Shown: positions 9,545 through 20,355, counted from the first letter of the stretch. The stretch is DNA of 64,000 bases from Pseudoalteromonas shioyasakiensis (GCF_001550135.1 NZ_LRUE01000022.1:62001-126000), one strand, 5' to 3'. Notes: generated by a model from the sequence alone, not told the origin. A program made the numbers and translations.

Positions 9545-10804
9545 ATGGCGCGCATTTTATACTCTTTACTTTTATACCTACTAAGCCCACTGGTTGTTTT
9601 TTACCTGTATGTTTTACGTGGCAAAAAGAATAAGGGTTACCGTGAGCATTTTGCTGAGCGCTTTGGCTTTTCGAATTTATCGCACCACGATGTTGTTTTT
9701 CATTGTGCCTCTGTTGGTGAAGTGTTAGCGGCAACCCCGCTTATTAAGGCTGTTCAATCAGAAAATCCAGCGCTTACTATTTTAGTAACCTGTAATACCC
9801 CAACAGGTCGCGAGCAAGTAAAAAATAACTTTAAAGATGCGGTTAGCTGTAGTTATTTACCGATTGATTTTTTCTTCGCTACCAATCGATTTTTAAAACG
9901 AATCCAGCCAAAGGTACTGTGTATTTTAGAAACTGAGCTTTGGCCAAACCTGATGGCGCAAAGCAGCAACACCGGCACAAAAGTACTTGTTTTAAATGCC
10001 CGGCTTTCAGCTAAATCACAGCAAGGCTACCAAAAGGTAATGCCTTTAACTAAGGTGATCATGCAGTCTATTAGCGATCTTGCTAGTCATAATCAAAATG
10101 ATGCCAAACGTTTTATTGAACTTGGTTTAAAACCTGAAAAGGCACGCGTATTTGGCTCAATTAAATTTGATATCACGCCTACAGAAGAGCAATTAAATAA
10201 AGTTGCAGCACTAAAAAAACAGTATAACAACGAGCGCTTTATCTGGGTTGCAGGCTCCACTCATCCTGTTGAACATGAGCTTATTTTAACTGCTCATGAG
10301 AAGCTATTAAAAGCGTTACCCCACGCACTTTTGATTATTGCTCCACGTCACCCAGAGCAATTTGATAAAGTCGCGGAGATATTAAAAAGCTCAAATTTGA
10401 GCTTTAGTCGTCGCAGTGAAGATAACTATAACAACCAACAAGTTGTGTTAGCTGACACGTTAGGTGAGTTACAATGCTTATATGGTGTGGCAAACATCAG
10501 CTATGTTGGCGGTAGTTTAATAGAGCGAGGCGGCCATAACCCGTTAGAGTCAGCAGCGTTTTCTGTTGGCGTATTAGCAGGCCCTCATACCTATAACTTC
10601 GACCATATTTATCCTGAACTGATTAGTGCTCAGGGAGCTAAAACCGTTACCGATGAAAATCACCTTGCTGACACACTTATCGCTTTGAGCACTGATGTAC
10701 AAAAGACGATTAAGCTCGGTCAACAAGCTGCGAAATGCGTTGCTAACAATCAAGGCGCCATCAGTAAAACGGTTAATTTAATTGAGCATTACTTAGAAAA
10801 GTAA
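9545..10804 (+). CDS. waaA: 3-deoxy-D-manno-octulosonic acid (Kdo) transferase
   Basis: WaaA is a GT-B enzyme anchored to the inner membrane that moves Kdo from CMP-Kdo to lipid IVA. The 419-residue protein has the N-terminal membrane anchor (about residues 4-23), the ERFG motif, the conserved VFHCASVGEVLAATPL segment containing the proposed catalytic glutamate, ETELWPN, IAPRHPE and GGHNPLE. These are all diagnostic of KdtA. It is divergent from gmhA across 188 bp and is followed after 32 bp by the DUF1415 gene on the same strand. Confidence 0.96.
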   Translation: MARILYSLLLYLLSPLVVFYLYVLRGKKNKGYREHFAERFGFSNLSHHDVVFHCASVGEVLAATPLIKAVQSENPALTILVTCNTPTGREQVKNNFKDAVSCSYLPIDFFFATNRFLKRIQPKVLCILETELWPNLMAQSSNTGTKVLVLNARLSAKSQQGYQKVMPLTKVIMQSISDLASHNQNDAKRFIELGLKPEKARVFGSIKFDITPTEEQLNKVAALKKQYNNERFIWVAGSTHPVEHELILTAHEKLLKALPHALLIIAPRHPEQFDKVAEILKSSNLSFSRRSEDNYNNQQVVLADTLGELQCLYGVANISYVGGSLIERGGHNPLESAAFSVGVLAGPHTYNFDHIYPELISAQGAKTVTDENHLADTLIALSTDVQKTIKLGQQAAKCVANNQGAISKTVNLIEHYLEK

Positions 10805-10836
10805 GATAGAAAAGTAAAATAGAATAGAGAAATAAT

Positions 10837-11397
10837 GTGACTTCAAAGCAAGCGATGAATCGCCCAGAAATACAAATGCGCGAATGGGTATCAAGCGTAA
10901 TCGTAAAATACAATTTCTGTCCATTTGCCCGTAAAGAAGTTGAAAGCAATTGCATTCATTATCAAATCAGCCAGTCTACTACTCTTGATGATGCAGTAAT
11001 GGATATGCTTGAGCAATGTAGCGCATTAGACCAACAAGCAGAGCGCGAAACCACTTTGTTAATGTTTGAGCAAGGCTTTAAGGATTTTGAAGAGTTCTTA
11101 GATTTAGTCGATTTAGCCAATGCGCTTTTAGCTGCGCAAGGCTATGAAGGTAAGTATCAAATAGCCAACTTTCATCCTGACTATGTGTTTGCTGATAGCG
11201 ATGACAGCGATGCTGCAAACTATACGAATCGTGCACCTTACCCAACACTGCATTTGATCCGTGAAGCCAGCATGAGCGAAGCGTTAGACAGCTACAATGA
11301 ACCCGAATCTATCCCAGAGCACAACATTAAACTAGCAAGGCGCAAAGGCATCGACTTTTGGCAGCAGCTGCTGCAAAACTGCATCGATAAGCGCTAA
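10837..11397 (+). CDS. DUF1415 domain protein
   Basis: This 186-residue cytoplasmic protein matches the DUF1415 family, whose function is unknown. Recognisable pieces are YNFCPFARKE near the start, LMFEQGFKDFEEFLDLVD in the middle, IANFHPDY followed by NRAPYPTLHLIRE, and the C-terminal NIKLARRKGI. The conserved cysteine and the FHPDY motif are suggestive of a binding site, but no activity is established. GTG 10837 is the longest start; ATG 10855 (MNRPEI) is a plausible alternative because neither has a clear ribosome binding site. It probably shares a transcript with waaA and ends in a strong hairpin. Confidence 0.85.
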   Translation: MTSKQAMNRPEIQMREWVSSVIVKYNFCPFARKEVESNCIHYQISQSTTLDDAVMDMLEQCSALDQQAERETTLLMFEQGFKDFEEFLDLVDLANALLAAQGYEGKYQIANFHPDYVFADSDDSDAANYTNRAPYPTLHLIREASMSEALDSYNEPESIPEHNIKLARRKGIDFWQQLLQNCIDKR

Positions 11398-11420
11398 CAC
11401 CTACCGGCGTTTAATAGATA

Positions 11421-11448
11421 AAAAGCCAGCAATGCTGGCTTTTTATTT
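11421..11448. terminator. Terminator between DUF1415 gene and ydbL
   Basis: A GC-rich 10-bp stem (11421-11430 with 11434-11443, AAAAGCCAGC/GCTGGCTTTT) with a 3-base loop is followed by a T-rich tract on the + strand and an A-tract that can serve the - strand. Confidence 0.88.
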
Positions 11449-11472
11449 TTTATAGCTATTAAATTTAGTGAG

Positions 11473-11808
11473 CTATTTTTTTACCCACTCACCGTTCACT
11501 TCAATGTAGTGACCCGGCTTAGTTTTTTCGATAGTTTTTGCCGCAGCAAGGGCTTCAACTTGCGCTAACGAAAGATTATTCTTTTTCGCAAGTTTTAAAT
11601 ATTGCTCTTTACGCTTTGCATTAATTTCATCAACGACCGCTTTTGCTTCGCTGTTATTAACCACTAAACCTAAATAGCCTGAGCTGTCTTCACCCACCAA
11701 ACCTTGGCTCTTTGCATCATCAAGGCTGATAGCCCAAGCTGAGAAAGATAAACAAACAGCACTGATCAAGGTGATCACATTTAGTTTTTTAAGTTGTAAT
11801 TTACGCAT
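11473..11808 (-). CDS. ydbL: YdbL-family (DUF1318) periplasmic protein
   Basis: The 111-residue protein has a signal peptide (hydrophobic stretch about residues 11-26, ending SAWA) and the DUF1318 pattern: SLDDAKSQGLVGED, GYLGLV, then an alpha-helical segment with EINAKRKEQY and a C-terminal GHYIEVNGEWVKK. It is the last gene of the ydbH-ynbE-ydbL operon, 9 bp after ynbE. In E. coli YdbL is reported to modulate the YdbH-YnbE envelope lipid transport pair; the same role is inferred here from family and gene order. Confidence 0.88.
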   Translation of the reverse strand: MRKLQLKKLNVITLISAVCLSFSAWAISLDDAKSQGLVGEDSSGYLGLVVNNSEAKAVVDEINAKRKEQYLKLAKKNNLSLAQVEALAAAKTIEKTKPGHYIEVNGEWVKK

Positions 11809-11817
11809 GTGTGCTCC

Positions 11818-12000
11818 TTAGAATAATTCGCTGTCATCACTGAATAAGGTATCAAGTTCTTTATCCACTTTTACGCGGATCTCATGGTCAACTTTTACAT
11901 TTAAGTTGATTGTAATCGGCTCTTTTGCTGCCACCTCAACACGGTGAGTACAGGCACTCAGCATGCCTACTGCCGTCAGCATTACTAACCACTTAGCCAT
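11818..12000 (-). CDS. ynbE: YnbE-family small outer membrane lipoprotein
   Basis: The short product (60 residues) begins with a lipoprotein signal and lipobox MLSAC, followed by the family motif EPITINLNVKVDHEI near residue 27. In E. coli, YnbE is an outer membrane lipoprotein that stacks with the AsmA-like YdbH to bridge the periplasm for phospholipid transport. ATG 11998-12000 lies 7 bases after GGA of the ribosome binding site AAGGA; ATG 12001-12003 is 3 bases nearer. Either start overlaps the end of ydbH by 8 to 11 bases, so translation is probably coupled. Confidence 0.88.
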   Translation of the reverse strand: MAKWLVMLTAVGMLSACTHRVEVAAKEPITINLNVKVDHEIRVKVDKELDTLFSDDSELF

Positions 12001-14461
12001 CATTGCTTCCTTTTTTTGCATACTCTTTCTCAACTTTTTGAGTAATTTCATCACTTAAACGCAGCGCTCTAAGTAAAGTAAATACATTCTCTTCATGGTT
12101 ATAATTAAAGTTCACTGCTTGCTGCTGCGCTTCATTATAACCTTCTAAATTAACACCTAAATGTAACCAACCATCAGGTTTGAGGTTAACACTGCTGCGT
12201 AGTTTTTTAATATCTAAATTCTCGAGTAAACTCAGCGTTGTACTCAGCTCCTGTTGCTGCGCTTTTACAGCTTCAAAACCCGCATTATTAGTGATCAGTA
12301 ATTTACCATCACCTTGATTAACTAGCTGCCCTTGCTTTACCTCTATGCCCTGTTTGCTTATAACAACAGGTAAGGTGCCCGCTAAGCGCCCGCTTAAACT
12401 AATTCCAGACTCGGCATCAAGGGTGACTAATTTGCTGGCATCAATATTTTCAAACTTAACGGTCGCGGTTTGGTTGTCACTCAGTGGGCAGTATTTATTC
12501 ACCACAAATTTGCCGCCCATAACCTGACCGGTTAGATCAGCTGCGCAAGGCTGATTAGCCGTTACCTGCAACTGACCCTGCATATTTTTGACCACAGCAC
12601 CTGCGCGCAGTTCATTGAGTGTAAATTTAGTCGCTGCAATATTAAGCTGCCCTGAATTAAACGTCCCATCTAAATCCACGGCAAAATCATTTGCTAGGTA
12701 GTCATTATAAAGCGCACTGAGTTTATTAATGTGAACACTACCTTCTGCTTGCTGAAGATTTACATCACCTTTAATAATCCCTGAAACCACCCCATCAGTG
12801 ATGGTTGCAAGGGGCTCAAACTGAGCAATTATCGGATTAAGCTTGGCTATTGCCTGCTCAGGTATCACCAATTCAAATGGGTGCGCAACCTTAGACATAT
12901 GATGGCTAACAAGCGCTTCAAAGCCATCTGCAAACACATGATGCGTTGCCTGCAGGGCGCGGCTTTGGAGGGCATTTGTAACGACAGACAACTTATTTAA
13001 GCTAAGCTCTGCTGTTGATAATTTAGCGACAGTGGTTTTGGCATCAATATCAGCAAATAATTCCCCCACACTGAGGTCTGTACTAAGGGTTAGCTCATTA
13101 CTTATTTTTACTGCGCTAATATCATCATAATTTAATGATTTAACCTTGCTATTGGCTTTAACAACGAGGTGCTGCTGGGCATTATACTCAGCGTCAATCG
13201 CGCTGCTAAAATCAGCTAACTGTGCACCTGATATTAGCGCATTTTTAGCACTGATATTGGTATTCAGTTTAGCTGTAGGGCTAGTAAATAACTCATCGAT
13301 ATTTAGCTTTCCTTTAGCCCCAATACCCTCAACCAGAGCACCGTCAGCCTGAAAATCTAAAAATGCAGGGAGTGAATCAAGTGACAGTTGAAAATCAGCG
13401 CTAACGTCACTTTCATGCAAATGCGCATTTAGCTTAAGCTCATCAATATCTTTACTGTTAAAATCAATGCTAACTTGGCTATTAAGTGATGCGAGCGGAT
13501 CCTGTAAAGAAAAGGTAGTATTACTGACTGTCACTTCACTTTGCCCTTTAGTTGCTAGCAGTTTTACGATTGGGACTGATAGCTGCTCGGCTTCTACACT
13601 AACTGGTTTGTCAATGTGTAACTGCCAAGTAAGCGGTAACTGCGCTTCAACAAATGATTGATGCTGTTGGTCTTTGATGATGCTTAAACATGCTTGGTTT
13701 GCGCTAAGTTGATTTTGTAACGCTGATAAATCCGCATATAAATGCTGTTGGTTTAATTGATACTTCGCACTCAGTTGCCCTTCGGTGGTAAAACCTAGGT
13801 CGCATTGCGCTAGAGCATGCTGATAACTTGCATTGACGGTGCTTTCAATTGCAACCGTAATACCATCAAACTTAACCTGCGATTGAGTGCCAAAATGGCT
13901 GCTTTGTGGCAATGTTATGAACCGCCTAGCTACTTGCTCATCAAGGGTGATGTTGGCTTTTATTTCATAATTAGATATTTCAACATCTGCATTAAGATCA
14001 CGTGAAATCGTAAAATGGTTTAAGCGTTTTTCTTGTATTGCCAACCTAACAGGGCTATCGGTAAATGGTGAGACTACATCAAGCTGCTCAATGCTTATTA
14101 GCGGTCTTTGCTCTGGTAATACTAAAGCGAGCTTTTTAAATTCAGTCTGTGCTGATTCTGGTTGTTTTTTATTTGCAAGGTCGCTAACGATGAGATTAGC
14201 GCGAGAAACCCTAACCTGTTGCTTGTTAGCAAGGATACCAGCTAACTCTATTTGCTGCCCTTGATAAGTTAAGCATAATTTCTCGATATTTAAATCAAGC
14301 TGGCTGGTCAATGACCAATCAATGCAGTGAAGCTCAGCGCCATTTTTACTAAGCATAGGCGTTAAGTACCACGATGTCAGTGGTAGCCTGAACAGATACG
14401 CCAACAGCAGCATGCTTAGCACGATACCTAGCAACCCTACGCTTACCCGCTTAAAACTCAA
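11993..14461 (-). CDS. ydbH: YdbH-family AsmA-like intermembrane transport protein
   Basis: The 822-residue protein has one N-terminal membrane helix (about residues 8-26) followed by a long periplasmic region rich in short amphipathic beta strands and a C-terminal domain with GKLLITNNAGFEA and LHLGVNLEGYN, as in the YdbH (DUF-type dicarboxylate/AsmA-like) family. E. coli YdbH, together with TamB and YhdP, is needed for phospholipid movement to the outer membrane. The start is TTG 14459-14461, five bases after a GGAGAG ribosome binding site. It is the first gene of the ydbH-ynbE-ydbL operon and sits just downstream of the purL terminator. Confidence 0.88.
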   Translation of the reverse strand: MSFKRVSVGLLGIVLSMLLLAYLFRLPLTSWYLTPMLSKNGAELHCIDWSLTSQLDLNIEKLCLTYQGQQIELAGILANKQQVRVSRANLIVSDLANKKQPESAQTEFKKLALVLPEQRPLISIEQLDVVSPFTDSPVRLAIQEKRLNHFTISRDLNADVEISNYEIKANITLDEQVARRFITLPQSSHFGTQSQVKFDGITVAIESTVNASYQHALAQCDLGFTTEGQLSAKYQLNQQHLYADLSALQNQLSANQACLSIIKDQQHQSFVEAQLPLTWQLHIDKPVSVEAEQLSVPIVKLLATKGQSEVTVSNTTFSLQDPLASLNSQVSIDFNSKDIDELKLNAHLHESDVSADFQLSLDSLPAFLDFQADGALVEGIGAKGKLNIDELFTSPTAKLNTNISAKNALISGAQLADFSSAIDAEYNAQQHLVVKANSKVKSLNYDDISAVKISNELTLSTDLSVGELFADIDAKTTVAKLSTAELSLNKLSVVTNALQSRALQATHHVFADGFEALVSHHMSKVAHPFELVIPEQAIAKLNPIIAQFEPLATITDGVVSGIIKGDVNLQQAEGSVHINKLSALYNDYLANDFAVDLDGTFNSGQLNIAATKFTLNELRAGAVVKNMQGQLQVTANQPCAADLTGQVMGGKFVVNKYCPLSDNQTATVKFENIDASKLVTLDAESGISLSGRLAGTLPVVISKQGIEVKQGQLVNQGDGKLLITNNAGFEAVKAQQQELSTTLSLLENLDIKKLRSSVNLKPDGWLHLGVNLEGYNEAQQQAVNFNYNHEENVFTLLRALRLSDEITQKVEKEYAKKGSNDG

Positions 14462-14509
14462 AAAACTCTCCTTGCCTTTGAACTTACACTTACTAGCACC
14501 ATTATAAAC

Positions 14510-14541
14510 AAAAAGGCTGCACTTAATAGTGCAGCCTTTTT
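14510..14541 (-). terminator. purL terminator
   Basis: A 13-bp perfect stem (14510-14522 with 14529-14541, core GGCTGCAC/GTGCAGCC) with a 6-base loop ends in a T-tract on the - strand, 55 bp past the purL stop. Confidence 0.92.
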
Positions 14542-14595
14542 AGTTTAAACGGTTTGTATGAACCTAGCTTGTATAGCTAGGTATATAGCTAAGTT

Positions 14596-17500
14596 TTAGC
14601 CAACGTTTTTACGTGCGTTGCGGAACATACGCATCCATGGGCTATCTTCACGCCACTCATCTGGGTGCCATGAGTTAGCAACAGTACGGAATACACGCTC
14701 TGGGTGCGGCATCATAACCGTGGCACGACCATCAGTAGAGGTAATACCTGTGATACCTTCAGGCGAGCCGTTCGGGTTAGCTGGGTATTGCGTTGTTGGG
14801 TTACCGTAGTTATCAACAAACTTCACTGCCACAGTGCCTGACTCAAGCGCAGCTTTAACTGCATCGCTGTTAGCGAATTCAGCATGACCTTCACCATGAG
14901 AAACAGCGATAGGCATACGAGAACCAGCCATACCGTTAAAGAATACTGATGGGTTTTCTTGCACTTCTACAAGGCTAAAGCGAGCTTCAAAGCGCTCTGA
15001 CTTGTTGGTTACAAAACGTGGCCAGTGCTCAGTGCCTGGGATCAATTCTTTCAATGTTGAAAGCATTTGACAGCCATTACACACACCTAGGCTGAATGTA
15101 TCTTCGCGGTGGAAGAAGCTTTGGAACTGCTCACGCGCCATCTCATTAAATAAGATTGACTTAGCCCAGCCTTCACCTGCGCCTAATACGTCACCGTAAG
15201 AGAAACCACCACATGCCACTAAGCCTTTAAATTGCTCAAGTGTTAAACGACCTTCAAGGATGTCGCTCATGTGTACGTCAACCGCTGCAAAGCCAGCGCG
15301 GTTAAATGCCGCAGCCATTTCTAAATGAGAGTTAACACCTTGCTCACGTAGAATCGCCATTTTCGGCTTCGCACCAGTTGCAATGTAAGGCGCAGCAACG
15401 TCTTCGTTTAAGTCAAAGCTTAGTTTTACGTTTAGACCTGGGTCTTTTGCGTCAAACTTAGCGTCAAATTCTTGCTTAGCACACTCTGGGTTATCGCGAC
15501 GTGCTTGCATTTGGTAAGTTGTTTCTGCCCAAATAGTGCGAAGCTCAGTACGCGTGTGGTTAAGTACCACATCATCACCACGAGTGAATACCACACGGTC
15601 ATCAGCGTTTAATGCACCAATTTCATGGCTGATAGCTGCTAAGCCGTGATCAGCAAGAACGGCTTTCACTGCATCTAAATCAGCATTAGCCACTTGGATA
15701 ACCGCACCTAGCTCTTCATTATAAAGTGCTTCGATGTCTGAACCTGTAAGGCCTGCAAGGTCAACAGTAACACCCGTGTGACCAGCAAATGCCATTTCCG
15801 CAACAGTTGTGAATAAACCACCGTCTGAACGGTCATGGTAGGCAAGTAACTTGTTATCAGCAACAAGCGCTTGCATTGCTTCATAGAAACCTTTTAATAA
15901 CTCAGGGCTATCAACATCAGGTGTTACATCACCTAATTGCTTATAAACCTGTGCAAGGCTTGATGCACCCATACGGTTTTGACCCGCACCTAAATCAACT
16001 AATAATAGTGATGACTCACCTTTATCAGTGCGTAGCTGTGGCGTTACTGTTTTACGCACATCTTCAACACGACCAAAGGCAGTGATGATTAGTGATAATG
16101 GCGCAGTAACCGATTTTTGCTCACCGTTTTCATCCCATTGAGTTTTCATCGACATTGAGTCTTTACCCACAGGGATTGTTAAACCAAGTGCTGGACAAAG
16201 CTCTTCACCTACCGCTTTAACAGCTTCGTAAAGACCTGCATCTTCGCCAGGGTGACCAGCTGCGGCCATCCAGTTTGCAGATAGCTTGATATTTTCAAGG
16301 CCACCGATGTTAGCACACGCGATGTTCGTTAATGACTCAGCCACAGCTAAACGAGCAGAAGCTCCATAGTTTAACAGTGCAGCTGGTGTACGTTCACCTA
16401 GTGACATTGCTTCACCGTGGTAAGTATCAAACGCAGCGGCTGTTACCGCACAGTTTGCTACTGGCACCTGCCAAGGACCTACCATTTGGTCACGAGCAAC
16501 TAAACCCGTTACCGTGCGGTCACCAATGGTGATTAAGAATGTTTTTTCAGCAATCGTTGGTAGGCGTAATAAACGTTGTGCAGCATCTGCAGCATCAATG
16601 TTTGCAACGTCTAATGGTTGTGATTGTGCTTTTTTAGACTCAACTTCGCGGTGCATTTTTGGTGCTTTACCAAGTAAAACATCAAGCGGTAGATCAACAG
16701 GGTTGTTACCAAAGTGGCTATCTTCAACCGTTAAGTGACGCTCTTCTGTTGCTTCACCAATAACAGCGTATTCTGCACGCTCACGTTTACAGATTGCTTC
16801 AAAGCGCGCGAAGTCTTCTGCTGCAACAGCTAATACGTAACGCTCTTGAGATTCGTTACACCAAATTTCGTGTGGTGCCATACCCGGCTCATCGTTTGGA
16901 ATATCACGAAGTTGGAATTTACCACCACGACCACCGTCGTCTACAAGCTCAGGGAATGCGTTTGAAAGACCACCTGCACCCACATCGTGGATGAAAGCGA
17001 TTGGGTTTGCATCACCTAACTGCCAACATTTGTCGATAACTTCCTGACAACGGCGTTCCATTTCTGGGTTTTCACGCTGAACAGATGCAAAGTCTAAGTC
17101 TTCGTTTGATTGACCTGATGTCATACTAGAGGCAGCACCACCACCAAGACCGATGTTCATTGCCGGACCACCTAGTGCAATTAGCTTAGCACCTACAGGG
17201 ATTTCACCTTTTTGAACATGTTCAGAACGAATGTTACCTAAACCACCTGCAAGCATGATTGGCTTGTGGTAACCACGTACTTCTTCACCGTTATGGCTTG
17301 ATACTTTCTCTTCGTATGTACGGAAGTAACCAAGTAAGTTAGGACGACCAAATTCGTTATTGAATGCCGCGCCACCTAATGGACCTTCAGTCATGATATC
17401 AAGTGCATTAACGATACGACCAGGCTTACCAAAGTCTGTTTCCCATGGCTGCTCGTAGCCAGGAATACGTAGGTTAGATACAGTGAAGCCAACTAAACCA

Positions 17501-18492
17501 GCTTTAGGTTTAGAGCCGCGGCCTGTTGCACCTTCATCACGAATTTCACCACCAGAACCTGTTGATGCACCTGAGAATGGCGCAATCGCTGTTGGGTGGT
17601 TGTGCGTTTCAACTTTCATCAAGATTTCGATGTTCTCTTGATGGTATGCGTACTCGCCTTCACTATTCGGGAAGAAACGACCCGCTACAGAACCCTTCAT
17701 TACCGCAGCGTTATCTTTATATGCAGATAACACGTTTTCAGGGTTTTGCTCGTAAGTGTTTTTGATCATTTTGAACAATGATTTTGGCTGTTCGATGCCA
17801 TCAATTGTCCAATCGGCGTTAAAGATTTTGTGACGACAATGCTCAGAGTTTGCTTGCGCGAACATGAATAATTCGATGTCGTTCGGGTTACGCCCTAACT
17901 TTTGGAAGTTTTCTACCAAGTAATCAATTTCGTCATCTGCAAGCGCAAAACCTTGCTCAACGTTTGCTTTAGCAAGCGCTTCACGGCCACCACCTAAAAT
18001 GTCAACTGATGACATTGGACGCGGTTCATCATGACGGAATAATTTAGCTGCATCAGCCATATCCGCGTGCGTTGCTTCAGTCATACGGTCATGTAATAAC
18101 GCTGCAACTTCAGCTGTTTGCTGAGCTGATAAATTACCTTCTACGTAGTATGCAATACCACGCTCAACACGGTGAACTTGGCTTAAGCCACAGTTATGTG
18201 CGATGTCAGTTGCTTTTGATGCCCAAGGCGAGATAGTACCTGGACGCGGCGTTACAAGAATTAACGTGCCAGCAGGGGTATGCTCGGCAATTGTTGGACC
18301 ATAAGTAAGCAGTTTTTCCAGCTTGGTTTGCTCATCAGCTGAAAGCTCGGCTGTAAGATCAGCAAAATGCATGAACTCAGCATAAACGTCAGTGACTGGA
18401 AGTTGTGCCTGTTGGCAACGCGCTAAAATTTTCTGAACTCTAAAATCGGAAAGTGCTGGTGCACCACGAAGGATCAACATAGGTATTTTCAT
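14596..18492 (-). CDS. purL: Phosphoribosylformylglycinamidine synthase
   Basis: This is the large single-chain PurL of gammaproteobacteria (1298 residues; E. coli 1295), which makes FGAM from FGAR, glutamine and ATP in purine synthesis. In order it shows the PurS-like N-terminal part, the FGAM synthase domains with [18 protein letters not shown] and GGAASSM, and a C-terminal class I glutamine amidotransferase with the nucleophile motif GVCNGCQM and the catalytic MPHPER. The start used is ATG 18490-18492; ATG 18478-18480 ([10 protein letters not shown]) matches E. coli PurL better and may be the true start. It is divergent from mltF, the usual gammaproteobacterial arrangement. Confidence 0.97.
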   Translation of the reverse strand: MKIPMLILRGAPALSDFRVQKILARCQQAQLPVTDVYAEFMHFADLTAELSADEQTKLEKLLTYGPTIAEHTPAGTLILVTPRPGTISPWASKATDIAHNCGLSQVHRVERGIAYYVEGNLSAQQTAEVAALLHDRMTEATHADMADAAKLFRHDEPRPMSSVDILGGGREALAKANVEQGFALADDEIDYLVENFQKLGRNPNDIELFMFAQANSEHCRHKIFNADWTIDGIEQPKSLFKMIKNTYEQNPENVLSAYKDNAAVMKGSVAGRFFPNSEGEYAYHQENIEILMKVETHNHPTAIAPFSGASTGSGGEIRDEGATGRGSKPKAGLVGFTVSNLRIPGYEQPWETDFGKPGRIVNALDIMTEGPLGGAAFNNEFGRPNLLGYFRTYEEKVSSHNGEEVRGYHKPIMLAGGLGNIRSEHVQKGEIPVGAKLIALGGPAMNIGLGGGAASSMTSGQSNEDLDFASVQRENPEMERRCQEVIDKCWQLGDANPIAFIHDVGAGGLSNAFPELVDDGGRGGKFQLRDIPNDEPGMAPHEIWCNESQERYVLAVAAEDFARFEAICKRERAEYAVIGEATEERHLTVEDSHFGNNPVDLPLDVLLGKAPKMHREVESKKAQSQPLDVANIDAADAAQRLLRLPTIAEKTFLITIGDRTVTGLVARDQMVGPWQVPVANCAVTAAAFDTYHGEAMSLGERTPAALLNYGASARLAVAESLTNIACANIGGLENIKLSANWMAAAGHPGEDAGLYEAVKAVGEELCPALGLTIPVGKDSMSMKTQWDENGEQKSVTAPLSLIITAFGRVEDVRKTVTPQLRTDKGESSLLLVDLGAGQNRMGASSLAQVYKQLGDVTPDVDSPELLKGFYEAMQALVADNKLLAYHDRSDGGLFTTVAEMAFAGHTGVTVDLAGLTGSDIEALYNEELGAVIQVANADLDAVKAVLADHGLAAISHEIGALNADDRVVFTRGDDVVLNHTRTELRTIWAETTYQMQARRDNPECAKQEFDAKFDAKDPGLNVKLSFDLNEDVAAPYIATGAKPKMAILREQGVNSHLEMAAAFNRAGFAAVDVHMSDILEGRLTLEQFKGLVACGGFSYGDVLGAGEGWAKSILFNEMAREQFQSFFHREDTFSLGVCNGCQMLSTLKELIPGTEHWPRFVTNKSERFEARFSLVEVQENPSVFFNGMAGSRMPIAVSHGEGHAEFANSDAVKAALESGTVAVKFVDNYGNPTTQYPANPNGSPEGITGITSTDGRATVMMPHPERVFRTVANSWHPDEWREDSPWMRMFRNARKNVG

Positions 18493-18527
18493 CCGGGGTT
18501 AGGGATTGAACGATATTTTAGGCGCAT

Positions 18528-18533
18528 ATTATA
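18528..18533 (-). promoter_or_regulatory. Candidate -10 box for purL
   Basis: Read on the - strand this is a perfect TATAAT, 36 bp upstream of the purL start. No convincing -35 hexamer or PurR box was found at the proper distance, so only the -10 is claimed. Confidence 0.4.
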
Positions 18534-18791
18534 GTGCAAATAACGTCTAGATTTAACTCAAAATTACGCTTTTATTTAAATAATCTTCATAACCGCTTTT
18601 ATGGTTGCAACAATTAACTATCTTAGTCGTCTTTATTTCTCTGCAGGTACTTGTTCTGTATGACTTATCTACCAGCTGCCTTGTTATAGTTATTAATTTT
18701 TAAATAGATAACTAAAACTATTCGCCAAGTGACGTGGCTTAGAAGTTTTGTTATAACACTAAGGTAATGGTTTAAGGGGCATTTATAATCT

Positions 18792-20261
18792 ATGCAAAAG
18801 TTACTCGCTATTTTTAGTTTAGTGCTCATGTTATGTGCGTGTGATATGCAACAGCAACCGTCGCAACTTGCTCATATCAAGGCACAGAACAAAATTAGAG
18901 TAGGCACATTAGCTGGCGCGAGTAACTACTATCAGGCTCCACAAGGTGTGCAAGGCTTTGAATATGAGCTTGCCCAAGAGTTTGCTGACTATGTTGGTGT
19001 AGAGCTCGAGATGGTGCCTTTTTTTAATCTATCCGATATGTTTGCACGCTTAGAAAGTGGCGATTTAGATATTATAGCTTCAGGTCTTACCTATAATACG
19101 ATTCGGGCAGAGCATTATCGATTTGGCCCAACCTATCGCACAATTAGCCAAAAATTAGTTTACAAACAAGGCCGTACTCGCCCTCGAGAGTTTGAGGATT
19201 TAACCGGTAATCTCACTGTTTTAGCCAAAAGCAGCCACTCGTTAGCACTACAACAATTAAAACAACTGCATCCTGAACTTAGCTGGAACGAAACAGAAGA
19301 TATGGATGAAGAAGAGCTTCTGCAAGCAGTTATAGACGGTGAAATTGATTACACCCTAGCAGATTCACACACCTTATCGCTGTTTCGCCGCTATCACCCA
19401 AATTTGAGTATCGGCTTTTCGGTTACCCGTAACGACCCTATCGCTTGGTTACTAAGAAAAGATGGTGACGACTCTTTATATGCCTTGATGGTGCCATTTT
19501 TTGGCGACGTTAAGAAAAGCAACCAGCTTTATGTGTTAGAAGAAAAATACTTCGGCCATGTTCGTCAGTTTAACTATGTGAATACCCTTGCTTATATCGA
19601 AGCAATAAAAGACACCTTACCTAAATACCAACCTTGGTTTGAGCAATACGCAGGTAACATAGACTGGCGATTACTGGCAGCTTTGAGTTATCAAGAATCA
19701 ATGTGGAACCCAAGGGCTAAGTCACCAACCGGTGTACGTGGCATAATGATGCTAACCCAAGCAACAGCAAAACAGGTCGGCGTAACAAATCGACTAGAGC
19801 CTGAGCAAAATATTAAAGGCGGTGCGCAGTATCTTGCCAAAGTGATTTCTTGGATCCCTGAACGCATTCCGCAGCCCGACAGAACCTGGTTTGCCTTAGC
19901 CTCTTACAATGTTGGCTGGGGACACGTCAACGACGCACGTATTATTACCGAGCAAGAAGGTGCAAGCCCCGATAAGTGGGCTGATGTTAAAAAGCGCTTA
20001 CCGCTTTTAATTAAAAAGCGTTACTATCGAAAAACCAAATATGGTTATGCCCGTGGCGATGTTGCAGTAAAGTACGTTGATAATATCCGTCGCTATTACG
20101 ACGCACTGGTTTGGCTTGATGAAAATGATGCGATTGCTAACCCAAGCGAAGAAGAACAAAGCACTGAAGAAGCTCAACCTGAAGCGCAAGCGAGCGAACC
20201 AAAGCCAAATGACAACACGCAACAAACCAACTCGGAGCAGCAAGAATTAGAAAACAACTAA
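18792..20261 (+). CDS. mltF: Membrane-bound lytic murein transglycosylase F
   Basis: MltF cleaves peptidoglycan glycan strands to 1,6-anhydro products at the outer membrane. The 489-residue protein has a lipoprotein signal with lipobox LCAC (lipidated Cys17), a periplasmic substrate-binding-like domain (about 35-260), and an SLT catalytic domain with ALSYQESMWNP (catalytic E302) and GVRGIMMLTQ. After the catalytic domain there is an extra C-terminal tail of about 40 residues that is almost entirely Glu, Gln, Ser, Pro and Asn, and probably disordered. It sits divergent from purL, as in E. coli. The start ATG is supported by the signal peptide. Confidence 0.95.
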   Translation: MQKLLAIFSLVLMLCACDMQQQPSQLAHIKAQNKIRVGTLAGASNYYQAPQGVQGFEYELAQEFADYVGVELEMVPFFNLSDMFARLESGDLDIIASGLTYNTIRAEHYRFGPTYRTISQKLVYKQGRTRPREFEDLTGNLTVLAKSSHSLALQQLKQLHPELSWNETEDMDEEELLQAVIDGEIDYTLADSHTLSLFRRYHPNLSIGFSVTRNDPIAWLLRKDGDDSLYALMVPFFGDVKKSNQLYVLEEKYFGHVRQFNYVNTLAYIEAIKDTLPKYQPWFEQYAGNIDWRLLAALSYQESMWNPRAKSPTGVRGIMMLTQATAKQVGVTNRLEPEQNIKGGAQYLAKVISWIPERIPQPDRTWFALASYNVGWGHVNDARIITEQEGASPDKWADVKKRLPLLIKKRYYRKTKYGYARGDVAVKYVDNIRRYYDALVWLDENDAIANPSEEEQSTEEAQPEAQASEPKPNDNTQQTNSEQQELENN

Positions 20262-20323
20262 CTTCAAGCACCGAAATCTGTTTACTTGTCATCAAATGAT
20301 CATTATCTTCCTGTAGAGATCAA

Positions 20324-20329
20324 TATAAT
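20324..20329 (+). promoter_or_regulatory. Candidate -10 box for the 56-residue basic protein gene
   Basis: A perfect TATAAT lies 27 bp upstream of the small gene's ATG, after the mltF stop. No good -35 hexamer is seen at 16-18 bp. Confidence 0.45.
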
Positions 20330-20355
20330 GCTTTACTCTCACTTAAGGAGCACTC

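Noticed and set aside
14618-17765. Several 60-80 residue frames on the + strand within purL
   Set aside because: They lie wholly inside purL, lack ribosome binding sites and show no protein-like composition.
18493-18560. PurR box before purL
   Set aside because: The sequence ACGTTATTTGCA near the -10 is only a partial match to the 16-bp PurR palindrome and lacks its second half.
18601-18663. Short frame MVATINYLSRLYF... upstream of mltF
   Set aside because: Only about 20 codons, with no ribosome binding site or sign of conservation.
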